Positions 33,942 through 43,179 of a stretch of 64,000 bases of DNA are shown here, piece by piece. The stretch covers positions 62,001-126,000 of the forward strand of contig NZ_JAHKKS010000001.1 in NCBI RefSeq assembly GCF_019737615.1, in the 5' to 3' direction. Made by a program: the position numbers and the translations under genes. The stretch's first letter is position 1. The number at the start of each line of letters is the position of its first letter. The notes under the pieces are model-generated. The model was not told where the DNA came from and made no database searches. It was given only the letters and a program-made list of their open reading frames with translations. Source of the stretch: Sphingobium xanthum (GTDB lineage Bacteria > Pseudomonadota > Alphaproteobacteria > Sphingomonadales > Sphingomonadaceae).

Positions 33942-34367
33942 CTATCCCTCGCGATGATAGGGATGATTGGCAAGGATGCTCGTCGCGCGCCAGAGCTGCT
34001 CTGCGAGCATGGCGCGCGCCATCATGTGCGGCCAGGTCATGGCGCCGAAAGCGATGCGCAGGCTGGCGGCATCGCGCTCGGCCTGGGAGAAGCCGTCGGC
34101 CGCGCCGATGAGGAAGCGACATTCGCGCATGCCCTCGTCCCGCCAGCGGCCGAGCCGCTCGGCAAAGGCGACCGAGCCGACCTGCGTGCCGGTCTCGTCC
34201 AGCATGACGGTGACGGATGGAGAGGAGGCGGGCGGCGGCTCCTTGCCGCCCCTGTCGGGCAACTCGGTGATGCGGGTCGGCCAGGTGACGCGCTTCATGT
34301 AGCGCTCGACCAGATCGGCCTCCGGCGTGCGGCCGATGCGCCCGCGCGCGACGATGTGCAGCAGCAT
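33942..34367 (-). CDS. rlmH: 23S rRNA pseudouridine-1915 N3-methyltransferase
   Basis: This 141-residue SPOUT methyltransferase acts on helix 69 of 23S rRNA in assembled ribosomes. The knotted SAM-binding segment FLIGAADGFSQAERD and the C-terminal MTWPHMMARAMLAEQLWRAT and HPYHREG are diagnostic. It follows rsfS, the common nadD-rsfS-rlmH order. Confidence 0.96.
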   Translation of the reverse strand: MLLHIVARGRIGRTPEADLVERYMKRVTWPTRITELPDRGGKEPPPASSPSVTVMLDETGTQVGSVAFAERLGRWRDEGMRECRFLIGAADGFSQAERDAASLRIAFGAMTWPHMMARAMLAEQLWRATSILANHPYHREG

Positions 34368-34396
34368 TCAGCCCCCAAATGCGCTGTGTCTGGCTC

Positions 34397-34819
34397 TCAA
34401 GCCTCGCCGGCAGCGAGCGGCGCGTCGGTGAAGCCCCACATGCGCTCAAGATTGTAGAAGCTGCGCACTTCCGGGCGGAAGATATGCACGACAACATCGC
34501 CAGCGTCGATCAGCACCCAGTCGGCGACTGGCAGGCCTTCGATGCGGACGTTGCGGCCCATGGCTCCCTTGACGCGCTCGGCAAGCTTCTGCGCAATAGC
34601 GGCGACCTGACGCGACGAGCGCCCGGAGGCGATCACGATATGGTCGGCAATGCTGCTTTTGCCTGCGAGGGGGATGCTGATCACATCCTGCGCCTGATCG
34701 TCATCCAGCGACTGAAGCACGATCTCAAGCAAGCGATCGGCGGAAGCGTCGAGGCCGGAGGCGGGAAACCCAGCGTCATTGGCGGGGCTGGCGATCCTGG
34801 TCGGTAACGGGTCTGGCAA
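34397..34819 (-). CDS. rsfS: Ribosome silencing factor
   Basis: This is a 140-residue RsfS/Iojap protein that binds uL14 and blocks subunit joining when nutrients are low. Signature segments are VLQSLDDDQAQDVISIPL, DHIVIASGRSSRQVAAIA, WVLIDAGDVVVHIF and YNLERMWG. I chose TTG 34819, preceded by AGGAG at five bases. A GTG at 34825 would overlap that site. Confidence 0.93.
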   Translation of the reverse strand: MPDPLPTRIASPANDAGFPASGLDASADRLLEIVLQSLDDDQAQDVISIPLAGKSSIADHIVIASGRSSRQVAAIAQKLAERVKGAMGRNVRIEGLPVADWVLIDAGDVVVHIFRPEVRSFYNLERMWGFTDAPLAAGEA

Positions 34820-34821
34820 TG

Positions 34822-35454
34822 TCACTCCTGTGGGATGCGGCGACCGGTCACGCCGTCGCGCGGCATGGCGAAAGCATAGCTTCGGTGCCAAAGGGGGGCC
34901 TTCTGCCGAAGCAGGGTGGCCGATCGGGGATCAGGGCGGAAGCGCAAATGCACGAGCGCCGGCAATCTCCACTTCGTCCAACTTTTCCTCTGGCTTGCGG
35001 GTCGGACGAAACGCCGCAACCAGGCCATGGCAGGTGAGCCGAAAGCATCGCGATTATAGCCCGGACGGGCGATGACGGCAATGGCGTTCGTGCGCGCTAT
35101 GGCGCGCCAGGCTTTCCATTGATGGAATTGGGCCAGATTGTCCCCACCCATGAGCCAGATGAAGCGGATGCGCGGATAGCGCAGACGGAGCTTGCGCAGC
35201 GTGTCCACCGTGAAGCGCGTGCGCAGATCCCGCTCGATGGCCGTGACCCGGATCGGCGCCTTCCTCGCTGCCTTCTGTGCGCTGGCGGCGCGGGCAGCGA
35301 GCGGCGCCATGCCCGCCCTCGGCTTCAGCGGATTGCCCGGCGAGACGAGCCACCAGATTTCGTCCAGATCCAGCGCTTCCCTTGCGAACAGCGAGATCGA
35401 CCGATGTCCGCCATGAGCGGGATTGAACGAGCCGCCGAGCAGGCCGACCGTCAT
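34822..35454 (-). CDS. nadD: Nicotinate-nucleotide adenylyltransferase
   Basis: This 210-residue enzyme adenylates nicotinate mononucleotide in NAD synthesis. The nucleotidyltransferase motif GLLGGSFNPAHGGHRSIS is at the N-terminus, with WWLVSPGNPLK, FIWLMGGDNLAQFHQW and the C-terminal RRIP. ATG 35454 was taken. A GTG at 35472, overlapping the nhaA stop as GTGA, is an alternative giving a six-residue longer protein. Confidence 0.93.
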   Translation of the reverse strand: MTVGLLGGSFNPAHGGHRSISLFAREALDLDEIWWLVSPGNPLKPRAGMAPLAARAASAQKAARKAPIRVTAIERDLRTRFTVDTLRKLRLRYPRIRFIWLMGGDNLAQFHQWKAWRAIARTNAIAVIARPGYNRDAFGSPAMAWLRRFVRPASQRKSWTKWRLPALVHLRFRPDPRSATLLRQKAPLWHRSYAFAMPRDGVTGRRIPQE

Positions 35455-35468
35455 GCGCCGTCCGCGCG

Positions 35469-36734
35469 TCACGCAGCCACGTCGCCGTCTTTGGTGATCT
35501 CGCGATCCTGCGCTGCCTCGATGGCGTCATGGTCAGCATGCGGTGGGGCGAAACGAAGAACGAGAAAACCGGCAATGGCCGAGAGGACGGAGCCCGCCAA
35601 TATGCCGGCCTTTGCTTCCTCGGCCAGCGCCGGTGATCCGGGGAAGGCGAGCGCACCGATGAAAAGGCTCATCGTGAAACCGATGCCGCAGAGCAGGGCA
35701 AGGCCATAGACCTGCAGCCATGTCGCGCCGCGCGGGAGACTGGCGAGGCCAAGCTTCACACTCATCCAGACGGCGCCGAAGATGCCGACCTGCTTGCCGG
35801 CGAAGAGCCCCAGCATCACCGCCAGGGGAAGCGGCGCGGCAAGCTGGGCGAGGAGATCGCCCTGGATGGTCACGCCGGCATTGGCGAAACCGAATATCGG
35901 CACGATCAGATAGGCGCTCCATGGATGCAGCAGATTTTCGAGGCGGTGCAAGGGACTGTCCGGCGCATCCGGGGCGCCGGGCGTCAGCCGGATCGGGATG
36001 GCAGTGGCCGCGAGCACGCCCGCGATCGTCGCGTGGATGCCGGAAAGCAGCACGCAGTACCACAGCAACAGCGCGAGCAGGAGAAACGGCCACAGCGCCT
36101 TCACGCCGAGCCGTCCGAGCGCGAGCATCGCGCCGTAGGCCAGCGCGGCCGCGAGCAGCGCTGTGCCGCTGATCGCGGCGGTATAGGCGACGGCGATGAT
36201 CGCGACGGCGCCCATGTCGTCGACGATAGCGATGGTGGTCAGCAGCAATTTGAGCGAGAGCGGCGCGCGGGAGCCGAGCAGCGCCAGCACGCCGATCGCG
36301 AACGCGATGTCGGTCGCGGCGGGGATGGCCCAGCCGGCCCTCAGTTCCGCGTGGTCGCCAATTACCAGCAGATAGGCGATCGCCGGCACGATCATGCCGG
36401 CAGCGGCGGCGAGAACGGGGAGGCGCCGGCGCTCCCAGCTCGACAGTCGGCCGTCCAGCCACTCGCGCTTGATCTCCAGCCCGACGACGAGGAAGAAGAT
36501 CGCCATCAGGCCGTCATTGACCCACAGATGCGGCGTCATCTCGCCGAGCTTGGCCGAGAGCGTGTGGCCGAGCGGCGCGTGGAGGAGATGGTGATAGCTG
36601 TCCGCCAAGACCGGGGAGACATTGGCCAGCAGGATCGCCAGGGCCGAAGCGGCGATCAGGAGCGCGCCGCTGCCTGCCTCGCTGGCGAGGAAGGCGCGCA
36701 AGGTCGAGGGCGGTAGTTGTGCGGAATGTGCCAT
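35469..36734 (-). CDS. nhaA: Na+/H+ antiporter NhaA
   Basis: This 421-residue inner-membrane antiporter exports sodium in exchange for protons. The key acidic pair is in TIAIVDDMGAVAIIA, with the family motifs VNDGLMAIFFLVVGLEIKRE, PAATDIAFAIGVLALLG and GIGFTMSLFIG. The start MAHSAQLPPSTLRAFL at 36734 removes a 77-codon upstream extension. It leads the minus-strand housekeeping run. Confidence 0.95.
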   Translation of the reverse strand: MAHSAQLPPSTLRAFLASEAGSGALLIAASALAILLANVSPVLADSYHHLLHAPLGHTLSAKLGEMTPHLWVNDGLMAIFFLVVGLEIKREWLDGRLSSWERRRLPVLAAAAGMIVPAIAYLLVIGDHAELRAGWAIPAATDIAFAIGVLALLGSRAPLSLKLLLTTIAIVDDMGAVAIIAVAYTAAISGTALLAAALAYGAMLALGRLGVKALWPFLLLALLLWYCVLLSGIHATIAGVLAATAIPIRLTPGAPDAPDSPLHRLENLLHPWSAYLIVPIFGFANAGVTIQGDLLAQLAAPLPLAVMLGLFAGKQVGIFGAVWMSVKLGLASLPRGATWLQVYGLALLCGIGFTMSLFIGALAFPGSPALAEEAKAGILAGSVLSAIAGFLVLRFAPPHADHDAIEAAQDREITKDGDVAA

Positions 36735-36927
36735 GGCAGATGTCTCGCTAAAGAAGGGGGGCAGGGGCGTCAAATCCAACCGGTCGGTGAGATTTATGAT
36801 CCGCAGCAATGGGTGGCTCCGCCAGCGATCCGTCACATCGACCACATTCATGCCTTGCAAATCGGCGGGGGATCGGTGGATATGGGCATGCTCGGGCGAA
36901 GGACAGGGGCGCCGGGCCAGGGGGGAA

Positions 36928-38322
36928 ATGGATCCGGGACTGGCGGCACTTGAGCTGCTGCGCAACGAACTGCTCTTGTTCGCCGCGATCGGCCTGCTGA
37001 TCGGCGGGATTGACGATCTGTTCGTCGATCTTGTCTACGGCCTGCGCCGCCTCTGGCGCTCGCTCACCATCTATTCCCGCATTCCACGCATGACCTCGCG
37101 GGACCTTCCGCCGCCGGGCGCGGCCGGGCCGATCGCCGTGTTCGTGCCGGCCTGGGACGAAGCGTCCGTGCTTGGCCCGATGCTGCACGGTTGTCTCGAC
37201 AAATGGGCGCAGGATGATGTCCAGATCTTCGTCGGCGTCTATCCGAACGATCCGGCCACCGTGGATGCGCTGGTCGAGCTCGTTGCCGAGCGGGGCTTCG
37301 GTCGGGTGAACATGGTGGTCAATCATCGTTCGGGGCCGACGACCAAGGCCGATTGCCTCAATCTGCTCTGGCGTGCGCTGCGTCGCTGGGAAGCGGCTTA
37401 TGAACGCGAGTTTCTGGTGGTCGTCCTGCATGATGCCGAGGACGTCGTGCATAAGGATTCGCTGCGTCTCATAGGCATGCTGGCGCCCCGCTTCGCGCTG
37501 GTGCAGTTGCCGGTTCTGCCGCTGGTTGGCTCGGGATTGGTGGCGGGCCATTATTGCGATGAGTTTGCCGAGGCGCATGGCAAGTCGATGACGGTGCGCG
37601 AGGCATTGGGCGCTGCCCTGCCATCGGCCGGCGTCGGCTGCGGGTTCAACCGGCAGGCGCTGGGCCGGCTTGCTGCGGAGCGCGACGATCTGCCGTTCGA
37701 CGTCGCGAGCCTGACGGAAGATTATGAACTCGGCTTGCGGCTGGGCGAAGCCGGCGGTCGCGGCGTGCTCGTGCGCATGCGCGACGAGAAGGGCGGCATC
37801 ATCGGCACGCGGGAGTATTTTCCGGACACCTTCTCCACAGCGATCCGGCAGAAGGCGCGCTGGACGATCGGGATCGCGCTGGCCGGGTGGGATCGGATGG
37901 GCTGGACGGGACGCTGGCGGGAGAGCTGGATGCGGCTGCGCGATCGCCGTGCCCTGATCGCCGCGCTGATCCTCCTTGCCGCTTATGGCGGGCTGTTGCT
38001 GACCGCGTTCCTCGTCATCGCGGATCTGCTGCTCGGGCGCACAGCCTCGCCATCTCCCGCGGCACTGACCTTGCTCCTGTACGCCACAGCCTGGTTGCTG
38101 GCATGGCGGCTCCTGGTGCGCATGTTGTTCGTCTGGCGGGCCTATGGGGTCCGACAGGCGCTCCTGTCCGTACCCCGTACGTTTGTCGCGAACATCATAG
38201 CGATGTTGGCGGCGCGCCGCGCCCTCACCCTCTACCTCGCCCATTTGCGCGGACAGAAGCTGGCATGGGACAAGACGGCGCATCGCTTCCCCGACAAGGC
38301 GGCGGCCGAACATTGTGAGTAG
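36928..38322 (+). CDS. NfrB-like family 2 glycosyltransferase, membrane-bound
   Basis: This 464-residue protein has an N-terminal membrane helix (LLLFAAIGLLIGGIDDLFVD), a GT-2 catalytic domain and two or three C-terminal helices. The motifs are FVPAWDEASVL, a DAED acidic pair (VLHDAEDVVHKDSL), TEDYELGLRLG and QKARW, equivalent to the Q-x-x-R-W of cellulose-synthase-like enzymes. E. coli NfrB makes a surface polysaccharide with NfrA; this copy lacks the MshEN C-terminal domain. ATG 36928 follows GGGGGAAA. It overlaps the next gene. Confidence 0.85.
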   Translation: MDPGLAALELLRNELLLFAAIGLLIGGIDDLFVDLVYGLRRLWRSLTIYSRIPRMTSRDLPPPGAAGPIAVFVPAWDEASVLGPMLHGCLDKWAQDDVQIFVGVYPNDPATVDALVELVAERGFGRVNMVVNHRSGPTTKADCLNLLWRALRRWEAAYEREFLVVVLHDAEDVVHKDSLRLIGMLAPRFALVQLPVLPLVGSGLVAGHYCDEFAEAHGKSMTVREALGAALPSAGVGCGFNRQALGRLAAERDDLPFDVASLTEDYELGLRLGEAGGRGVLVRMRDEKGGIIGTREYFPDTFSTAIRQKARWTIGIALAGWDRMGWTGRWRESWMRLRDRRALIAALILLAAYGGLLLTAFLVIADLLLGRTASPSPAALTLLLYATAWLLAWRLLVRMLFVWRAYGVRQALLSVPRTFVANIIAMLAARRALTLYLAHLRGQKLAWDKTAHRFPDKAAAEHCE

Positions 38323-39409
38323 CGCCGGGCGTCCTCTTCGTTTTCTCGGCTATCTGCTGGGTGGCTGGGTTGGCATTCGGGCCATGTCCACCGTCGGCCC
38401 GGTGATGTGGGGCATCGCGATTGCGCCTGCATCCGACAACTTCGTTGGTTATCGGTCGGTCAGCGATCATGGCGGAGCGCCGGCGCGCGCCGTGACGGAG
38501 CGGCCTGCGATATTGCCGGCTGTTCCGCGCATCGGCGTTTCGACTGTGCCGATGGCCGCCATGGGGAAGCGCGTGGCCGTTCCGGCGCCCTTGCCGACCA
38601 ACTCGGGTGGCTGGAGTACCAGCACCGCCGAGCTCATGCTCAGTTCCATATTGAGCTTCGTGCAGCCGCGGATGGGCGGCAGTCTGATCGATCGGGTGAA
38701 TGAGATCGTCGCCGGCAGTGAAGGACGCGCGGAGGGAATGACTGCCGCGCCGATCGCGCCGCGGACCGATGTGACGGGCCGCTGGTCGGGCACGGCGTGG
38801 CTGCTCTGGCGGCCGGAAACCGGCGGCAACGTCGTCCAGGCACCTTTGCTCGGCGGATCGCAAGGTGGCGCGCGAATCGATTATCGGCTGCTCAGCGGTA
38901 AGGCAGGCCAGCTCAGCCTCTATGGACGGGCCAGTCGCGCCCTCACCGGGCCCTCGTCCGAGGAAGGCGCGCTCGGCCTCGCGGTGCGCCCGGCCGGGCT
39001 TCCGGTCTCGCTGCTCGCCGAGCGACGCCAGCGCATCGGCCCGGGCGGGCGCAACGGGTTCGCCCTGCTTGCCGCCGGCGGCACAGGCCCGCGCGATGTC
39101 GCGCACCGCGTGGAGGCGGAAGGCTATGCGCAGGCGGGCATCGTCGGACTGCCGGGGTCGGACGGGTTCGCGGACGGCAAGGCAAGCCTTGGCTATCGGC
39201 TGGCGCCGCAGGGCAGGGTGACGCTGGGCGGCAGCATCTCGGGCAGTATCCAGCCGGGCGCAAGCCGCGTCGATGTCGGGCCGGAGCTCAGGCTGCGCCT
39301 GCCGATGGGGCAATCCGCGCTGCGCCTTTCGACCGAGTGGCGCACGCGCATCGCCGGCGATGCGCGACCGGCCAGCGGACCGGCGGTCACGCTCGTCACG
39401 GATTTTTAG
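38315..39409 (+). CDS. Putative NfrA-C-like outer-membrane partner of the glycosyltransferase
   Basis: The GTG start overlaps the glycosyltransferase end by eight bases. The 364-residue product has an N-terminal hydrophobic segment (LRFLGYLLGGWVGIRAMS), a low-complexity middle and a C-terminal beta-rich region resembling the NfrA C-terminal barrel. The latter contains WSGTAWLLWRPETGGN, QLSLYGRASRAL, LSLYG-like strands and a final VTLVTDF. It may export or anchor the polysaccharide. The family assignment is inferred from context and strand pattern. Confidence 0.6.
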   Translation: MSSAGRPLRFLGYLLGGWVGIRAMSTVGPVMWGIAIAPASDNFVGYRSVSDHGGAPARAVTERPAILPAVPRIGVSTVPMAAMGKRVAVPAPLPTNSGGWSTSTAELMLSSILSFVQPRMGGSLIDRVNEIVAGSEGRAEGMTAAPIAPRTDVTGRWSGTAWLLWRPETGGNVVQAPLLGGSQGGARIDYRLLSGKAGQLSLYGRASRALTGPSSEEGALGLAVRPAGLPVSLLAERRQRIGPGGRNGFALLAAGGTGPRDVAHRVEAEGYAQAGIVGLPGSDGFADGKASLGYRLAPQGRVTLGGSISGSIQPGASRVDVGPELRLRLPMGQSALRLSTEWRTRIAGDARPASGPAVTLVTDF

Positions 39410-39466
39410 CCCGCAAGGCCGACCCGCCTCTTTTGGCGCGGCCGCTTTGCGACTACCGAGGGCGGC

Positions 39467-40381
39467 ATGGACATCTATCTGCCGATCGCCAACCTGTCGG
39501 TGAACGCGCTCGTGATCATCGGGCTCGGCGGACTGGTGGGCCTGCTTTCCGGCATGTTCGGCGTGGGTGGCGGCTTCCTGACGACGCCTTTGCTGATCTT
39601 CTATGGCATCCCTCCCACGGTTGCGGCGGCGTCGGCGGCGACGCAGGTCATGGGCGCGAGCGTTTCCAGCGTGGTCGGCCATCTCGGGCGCAAGACCATC
39701 GACCTGCCGATGGGCGGCGTCATGGTGCTGGGCGGGACGATCGGCGCGATCATCGGCGCTTTCATCTTCCGCCTGCTGGAGCGGCTCGGGCAGATCGATA
39801 CGGTCATCGGTATCCTCTACGTCGTCATGCTCGGCTCCATCGGCATCCTGATGGCGCGCGAGGCGATCCACACGCTCGTCATGGCCCGGCGCGGCGAGCG
39901 ACCCGAAGCGCGCAAGCGGCGGCATCATCCGCTGGTGGCCGCGCTGCCCCTGCGCTGGCGCTTCTATGCCTCCGGCCTCTACATCTCGCCTTTCGCGCCG
40001 CTGCTGCTCGGCATCTTCTCCGGCATCATCACCATGCTCATGGGGATCGGCGGCGGGTTCATCCTGGTGCCGGCCATGCTCTACATCCTCGGCATGTCGA
40101 CGCAGCTGGTCATCGGTACCTCGCTGTTCCAGATCCTGTTCGTGACGATGGTGACGACGATGGTCCATGCGACCACCACCCACGCCGTCGATCTCGTCCT
40201 CGCCTTCCTGCTGCTCATCGGCAGCGTCACCGGCGCGCAAATTGGCGGGCGCATCTCGATGAAGGTGCGGCCCGAATATCTGCGCGTGGCGCTCGCCTTC
40301 ATCGTGCTCATCGTCGCGATCCGCATGGCGCTCGGGCTCGGCTGGCGGCCGGACGAGATCTATACGGTGACGCTCCAGTGA
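39467..40381 (+). CDS. TauE/SafE family anion exporter
   Basis: This 304-residue membrane protein has the two-repeat TSUP architecture: VGLLSGMFGVGGGFLTTPLL in the first half and FSGIITMLMGIGGGFILVPAM in the second. The family exports organosulfur and small anions such as sulfite or sulfonates; the substrate is unknown. The stop overlaps the next start (GTGA), and the partner is a TIGR02186 protein, a conserved alphaproteobacterial pair. Confidence 0.92.
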   Translation: MDIYLPIANLSVNALVIIGLGGLVGLLSGMFGVGGGFLTTPLLIFYGIPPTVAAASAATQVMGASVSSVVGHLGRKTIDLPMGGVMVLGGTIGAIIGAFIFRLLERLGQIDTVIGILYVVMLGSIGILMAREAIHTLVMARRGERPEARKRRHHPLVAALPLRWRFYASGLYISPFAPLLLGIFSGIITMLMGIGGGFILVPAMLYILGMSTQLVIGTSLFQILFVTMVTTMVHATTTHAVDLVLAFLLLIGSVTGAQIGGRISMKVRPEYLRVALAFIVLIVAIRMALGLGWRPDEIYTVTLQ

Positions 40382-41163
40382 CGCGGCTCCTCGCCCTCCT
40401 CCTGCTCCTCTTCCTGACCGGCCCGGCGGCACTGGCGCAGAGCCAGCGCGCGGCGCCCGTGCTGGTGCCCGACGTGTCGCAGCGGACGGTCGAGATCCGC
40501 TTCAGCTTCACCGGCGCCGAGCTGCTTCTCTTCGGCGCGATCCTCTATCCCGGCGGCCGCCTGCCCGACGAGCCGGCCGACATCATCGTCGTGCTCAAGG
40601 GGCCGAGCCAGGCGATCACCATGCGCGAGAAGCAGAAGATCGCGGGCATCTGGGTCAATGCCGACAGCCTCGACTTCCGCTCCGCGCCCTCCTTCTACGC
40701 GGTCGCCTCGTCCAGGCCGATCGACAAGCTCGTCGACGAGCGGACCGCGGCGATCTACGAGCTCGGCCTCTCCAAGCTCCAGCTCTCGCCTTCCTCGGTC
40801 AGCGACACGACCGAGATCGACCGGTTCGCCCGCGGCCTCGGCGACCTCAAGGGGCGCAACGGCCTCTATCTGGAGGAGCCGGGCGCGGTCGAGATCACCG
40901 ACGGCGTGCTCTACCGCGCCCGCCTCCCGCTCTCCGCCCGCGTCGTCACCGGCACCTATACCGCCGAAACCTTCCTCGTGCAGAACGGCCGGGTGCTCGC
41001 CGCCGCCACGCGCGAGATCGAGGTGCGCAAGACCGGCTTCGAGCGGCTGATCGGCCAGTTCGCACAGGACCATGACGTTGCCTATGGCCTCGTCGCGATC
41101 GCGCTCGCCCTCTCGATGGGGTTGTTCGCGGGCTTCGTGGCGGGGCGGATCGCCGTCGCCTAA
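40378..41163 (+). CDS. TIGR02186 family membrane-anchored protein
   Basis: This 261-residue protein has a signal peptide (LLALLLLLFLTGPAALAQ), a beta-rich domain of about 200 residues starting DVSQRTVEIRFSFTGAELLLFG and a C-terminal membrane helix (VAIALALSMGLFAGFVAG). This is the TIGR02186 layout. It is always linked to a TauE/SafE transporter, so it is probably a periplasmic accessory subunit. The GTG start overlaps the transporter stop. Confidence 0.9.
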   Translation: MTRLLALLLLLFLTGPAALAQSQRAAPVLVPDVSQRTVEIRFSFTGAELLLFGAILYPGGRLPDEPADIIVVLKGPSQAITMREKQKIAGIWVNADSLDFRSAPSFYAVASSRPIDKLVDERTAAIYELGLSKLQLSPSSVSDTTEIDRFARGLGDLKGRNGLYLEEPGAVEITDGVLYRARLPLSARVVTGTYTAETFLVQNGRVLAAATREIEVRKTGFERLIGQFAQDHDVAYGLVAIALALSMGLFAGFVAGRIAVA

Positions 41164-41187
41164 CGCATCGTTTACCGCAGTTTTCCG

Positions 41188-41212
41188 GGAGATTTTACAT
41201 CTCCGAAGGGTT
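41188..41212 (+). terminator. Weak hairpin terminator after the TauE/TIGR02186 pair
   Basis: GGAGAT (41188-41193) pairs with ATCTCC (41199-41204), followed by GAAGGGTTTTGTTT. The stem is only six base pairs, but the U-rich tail is good. Confidence 0.4.
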
Positions 41213-41270
41213 TTGTTTACGCCTTGCTGATAGCGCCTTGAGCTGTCCGGGACCGTGGGAGCAGACGCGC

Positions 41271-42941
41271 GTGAACTTCATGACAGGCAAGCTTCCGCAT
41301 GGCGACCCGGCCGCAGCCGACCCCGCCACGCCTCGCCGCCGCCTGTCCGACCTCGTCATCGGCGTCGTCTCGGGCATTTCGGGCGGATCGGCGACGATCA
41401 TGCTCGACATCGCCGCGATGGAATCGCTCGCCGGCCATGCCGACCCCAGCGTGGCGATGGCCGGGCAGGTCGGCAGCCAGGTGAAGATGCGCATGGGCCA
41501 GGCCTGGCTCGTCGCGACCGTCCGCACCCTCGCGCTGGCGCCCAAGGGCACCCATGTCGTCGCCGAGATCGACTTCATCGGTGAAGGCGACCAGGAGCAG
41601 CTCACCGGCCGCATCTTCCGCTTCCGCCGCGGCGTCACGCGCTTCCCGCTGCCGGGTACGCACATCTTCCCGGTCTCCAACGCCGACATGATCGAGATCT
41701 ACTCCGCGCACGATCAGGCGCGCATCGAGATCGGCACCGTGTACCCGACCGCCACGACCCGCGCCTCGCTGCTGGTCGATGCGTTGCTCGGCAAGCATTT
41801 CGCGCTGCTCGGCTCCACCGGCACCGGCAAGTCGACCAGCGCCGCGCTCATCCTCCACCGCATCTGCGACATGGCGCCGCAGGGGCATGTGGTCATGATC
41901 GACCCGCACGGCGAATATGGCGCGGCCTTCGCGACCAATGGCGCGGTGTACAATGCCGCCAATCTCGAGCTGCCATATTGGCTCATGAACTTCGAGGAGC
42001 ATTGCGAAGTCATCGTCACGTCCAAGGGGCCGGAGCGCGCCATGGACTGCGACATCCTCGCCAAATGCCTGCTCGCCGCCCGCGCCCGCAACCGCGCCGC
42101 GGAAGGCATTGGCCGCCTGACGGTGGACTCGCCGATCCCATATCTGCTCAGCGACCTCACGACGATCCTGCAGAACGAGATGGGCAAGCTCGACAAGAGC
42201 ACCAATACGCTGCCCTATCTGCGCCTGCGCACCCGGCTCGACGAGATCAAGGCCGATCCGCGCTTCAGCTTCATGTTCTCGGGCATGCTCGTGGCGGATT
42301 CGATGCAGGCTTTCCTCAGCAAGATCTTCCGCCTGCCCGCGCAGGGCAAGCCGATCTCGATCATCGACACGTCCGCCATGCCGAGCGAGATCACGCATGT
42401 CGTCGTCTCGGTGCTCTCGCGCCTCATCTTCGACTTCGCCATCTGGGCGCGCGACGAGGAGCAGAAGCCGATCCTGCTCGTCTGCGAGGAAGCCCATCGA
42501 TACATCCCCGCGAGCAACGCGGGCGAGGGCCAGAGCGTCCGCAAGATCCTGGAGCGCATCGCCAAGGAAGGCCGTAAATACGGCGTCTCGCTGGGCCTCA
42601 TCACCCAGCGCCCGAGCGACCTTGCCGAAGGCGTGCTCTCCCAGTGCGGCACGATCATCGCCATGCGCCTCAACAACGAGCGCGACCAGCATTTCGTGAA
42701 GGCGGCCATGCCCGAAGGCTCGCGCGGCTTCCTCGATGCGATCCCGGCCCTGCGCAACCGCGAATGCGTGGTCTGCGGCGAAGGCGTCTCCGTGCCGATC
42801 CGTGTGGCGTTCGACGATCTCGAGGCGGAGCGGCGCCCGGCTTCGGCGGACCCCGTGTTCTCGGCCTTGTGGCGGCAGTCCGGCGGCGAGGAGGAGATCC
42901 TCGAACGCACGGTCAACCGCTGGCGCAACCAAGGGCGCTGA
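41271..42941 (+). CDS. HerA-like DUF87 ATPase
   Basis: This protein of about 556 residues has a HAS-barrel-like N-terminus (GVVSGISGGSATIMLDI and following strands). A RecA/FtsK-type ATPase domain follows with Walker A GSTGTGKSTSAALIL, MIDPHGEYGAAF, Walker B ILLVCEEAHRYIP and a sensor segment GLITQRPSDLAEGVLSQCGT. HerA is a DNA-translocating hexamer that normally partners NurA nuclease in end resection or serves in defence. No NurA or other nuclease is adjacent here. GTG 41271 with GGAG upstream was chosen; ATG 41280 is also possible. Confidence 0.85.
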   Translation: MNFMTGKLPHGDPAAADPATPRRRLSDLVIGVVSGISGGSATIMLDIAAMESLAGHADPSVAMAGQVGSQVKMRMGQAWLVATVRTLALAPKGTHVVAEIDFIGEGDQEQLTGRIFRFRRGVTRFPLPGTHIFPVSNADMIEIYSAHDQARIEIGTVYPTATTRASLLVDALLGKHFALLGSTGTGKSTSAALILHRICDMAPQGHVVMIDPHGEYGAAFATNGAVYNAANLELPYWLMNFEEHCEVIVTSKGPERAMDCDILAKCLLAARARNRAAEGIGRLTVDSPIPYLLSDLTTILQNEMGKLDKSTNTLPYLRLRTRLDEIKADPRFSFMFSGMLVADSMQAFLSKIFRLPAQGKPISIIDTSAMPSEITHVVVSVLSRLIFDFAIWARDEEQKPILLVCEEAHRYIPASNAGEGQSVRKILERIAKEGRKYGVSLGLITQRPSDLAEGVLSQCGTIIAMRLNNERDQHFVKAAMPEGSRGFLDAIPALRNRECVVCGEGVSVPIRVAFDDLEAERRPASADPVFSALWRQSGGEEEILERTVNRWRNQGR

Positions 42942-42953
42942 GCCCTTTCCCTT

Positions 42954-43039
42954 GTGCTCCTGCCCAGGGCGGCAAGGCACGTTTGTTGGGCCATGGGCTC
43001 CTGGTTGGGCTCCGCCCGCCTTCGGCTCCGCAGGAGCAC
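42954..43039. repeat. Palindromic repeat (family 2) with 10-bp terminal inverted repeats
   Basis: GTGCTCCTGC (42954-42963) is exactly mirrored by GCAGGAGCAC (43030-43039). The 86-base element contains GGGCCATGGGCTCCTG, matching GGGCCGTGGGCTCCTG in the copy at 55255-55351. It fills much of the gap after the HerA-like gene. Confidence 0.65.
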
Positions 43040-43179
43040 TGGTGCTGCTGGATCATGATAAGCTCTCAGTCGCATCATCGCCGCGCAACAATCTTGCGAA
43101 GGTTATGAAGGTTATGGGGTCCGCCTGAATCTCCCTGCGGATCGCCCGGCGCATGTCCCGCGCATCGCCCGAGCTCCCA

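Noticed and set aside
38225-40432. 735-codon minus-strand ORF over the NfrA-like and TauE genes
   Set aside because: Dominated by Arg, Asp, His and Gln with no conserved motif. The plus-strand genes have clear families and coupling.
41217-42980. 587-codon minus-strand ORF over the HerA-like gene
   Set aside because: Same shadow composition. The plus-strand frame carries Walker motifs.
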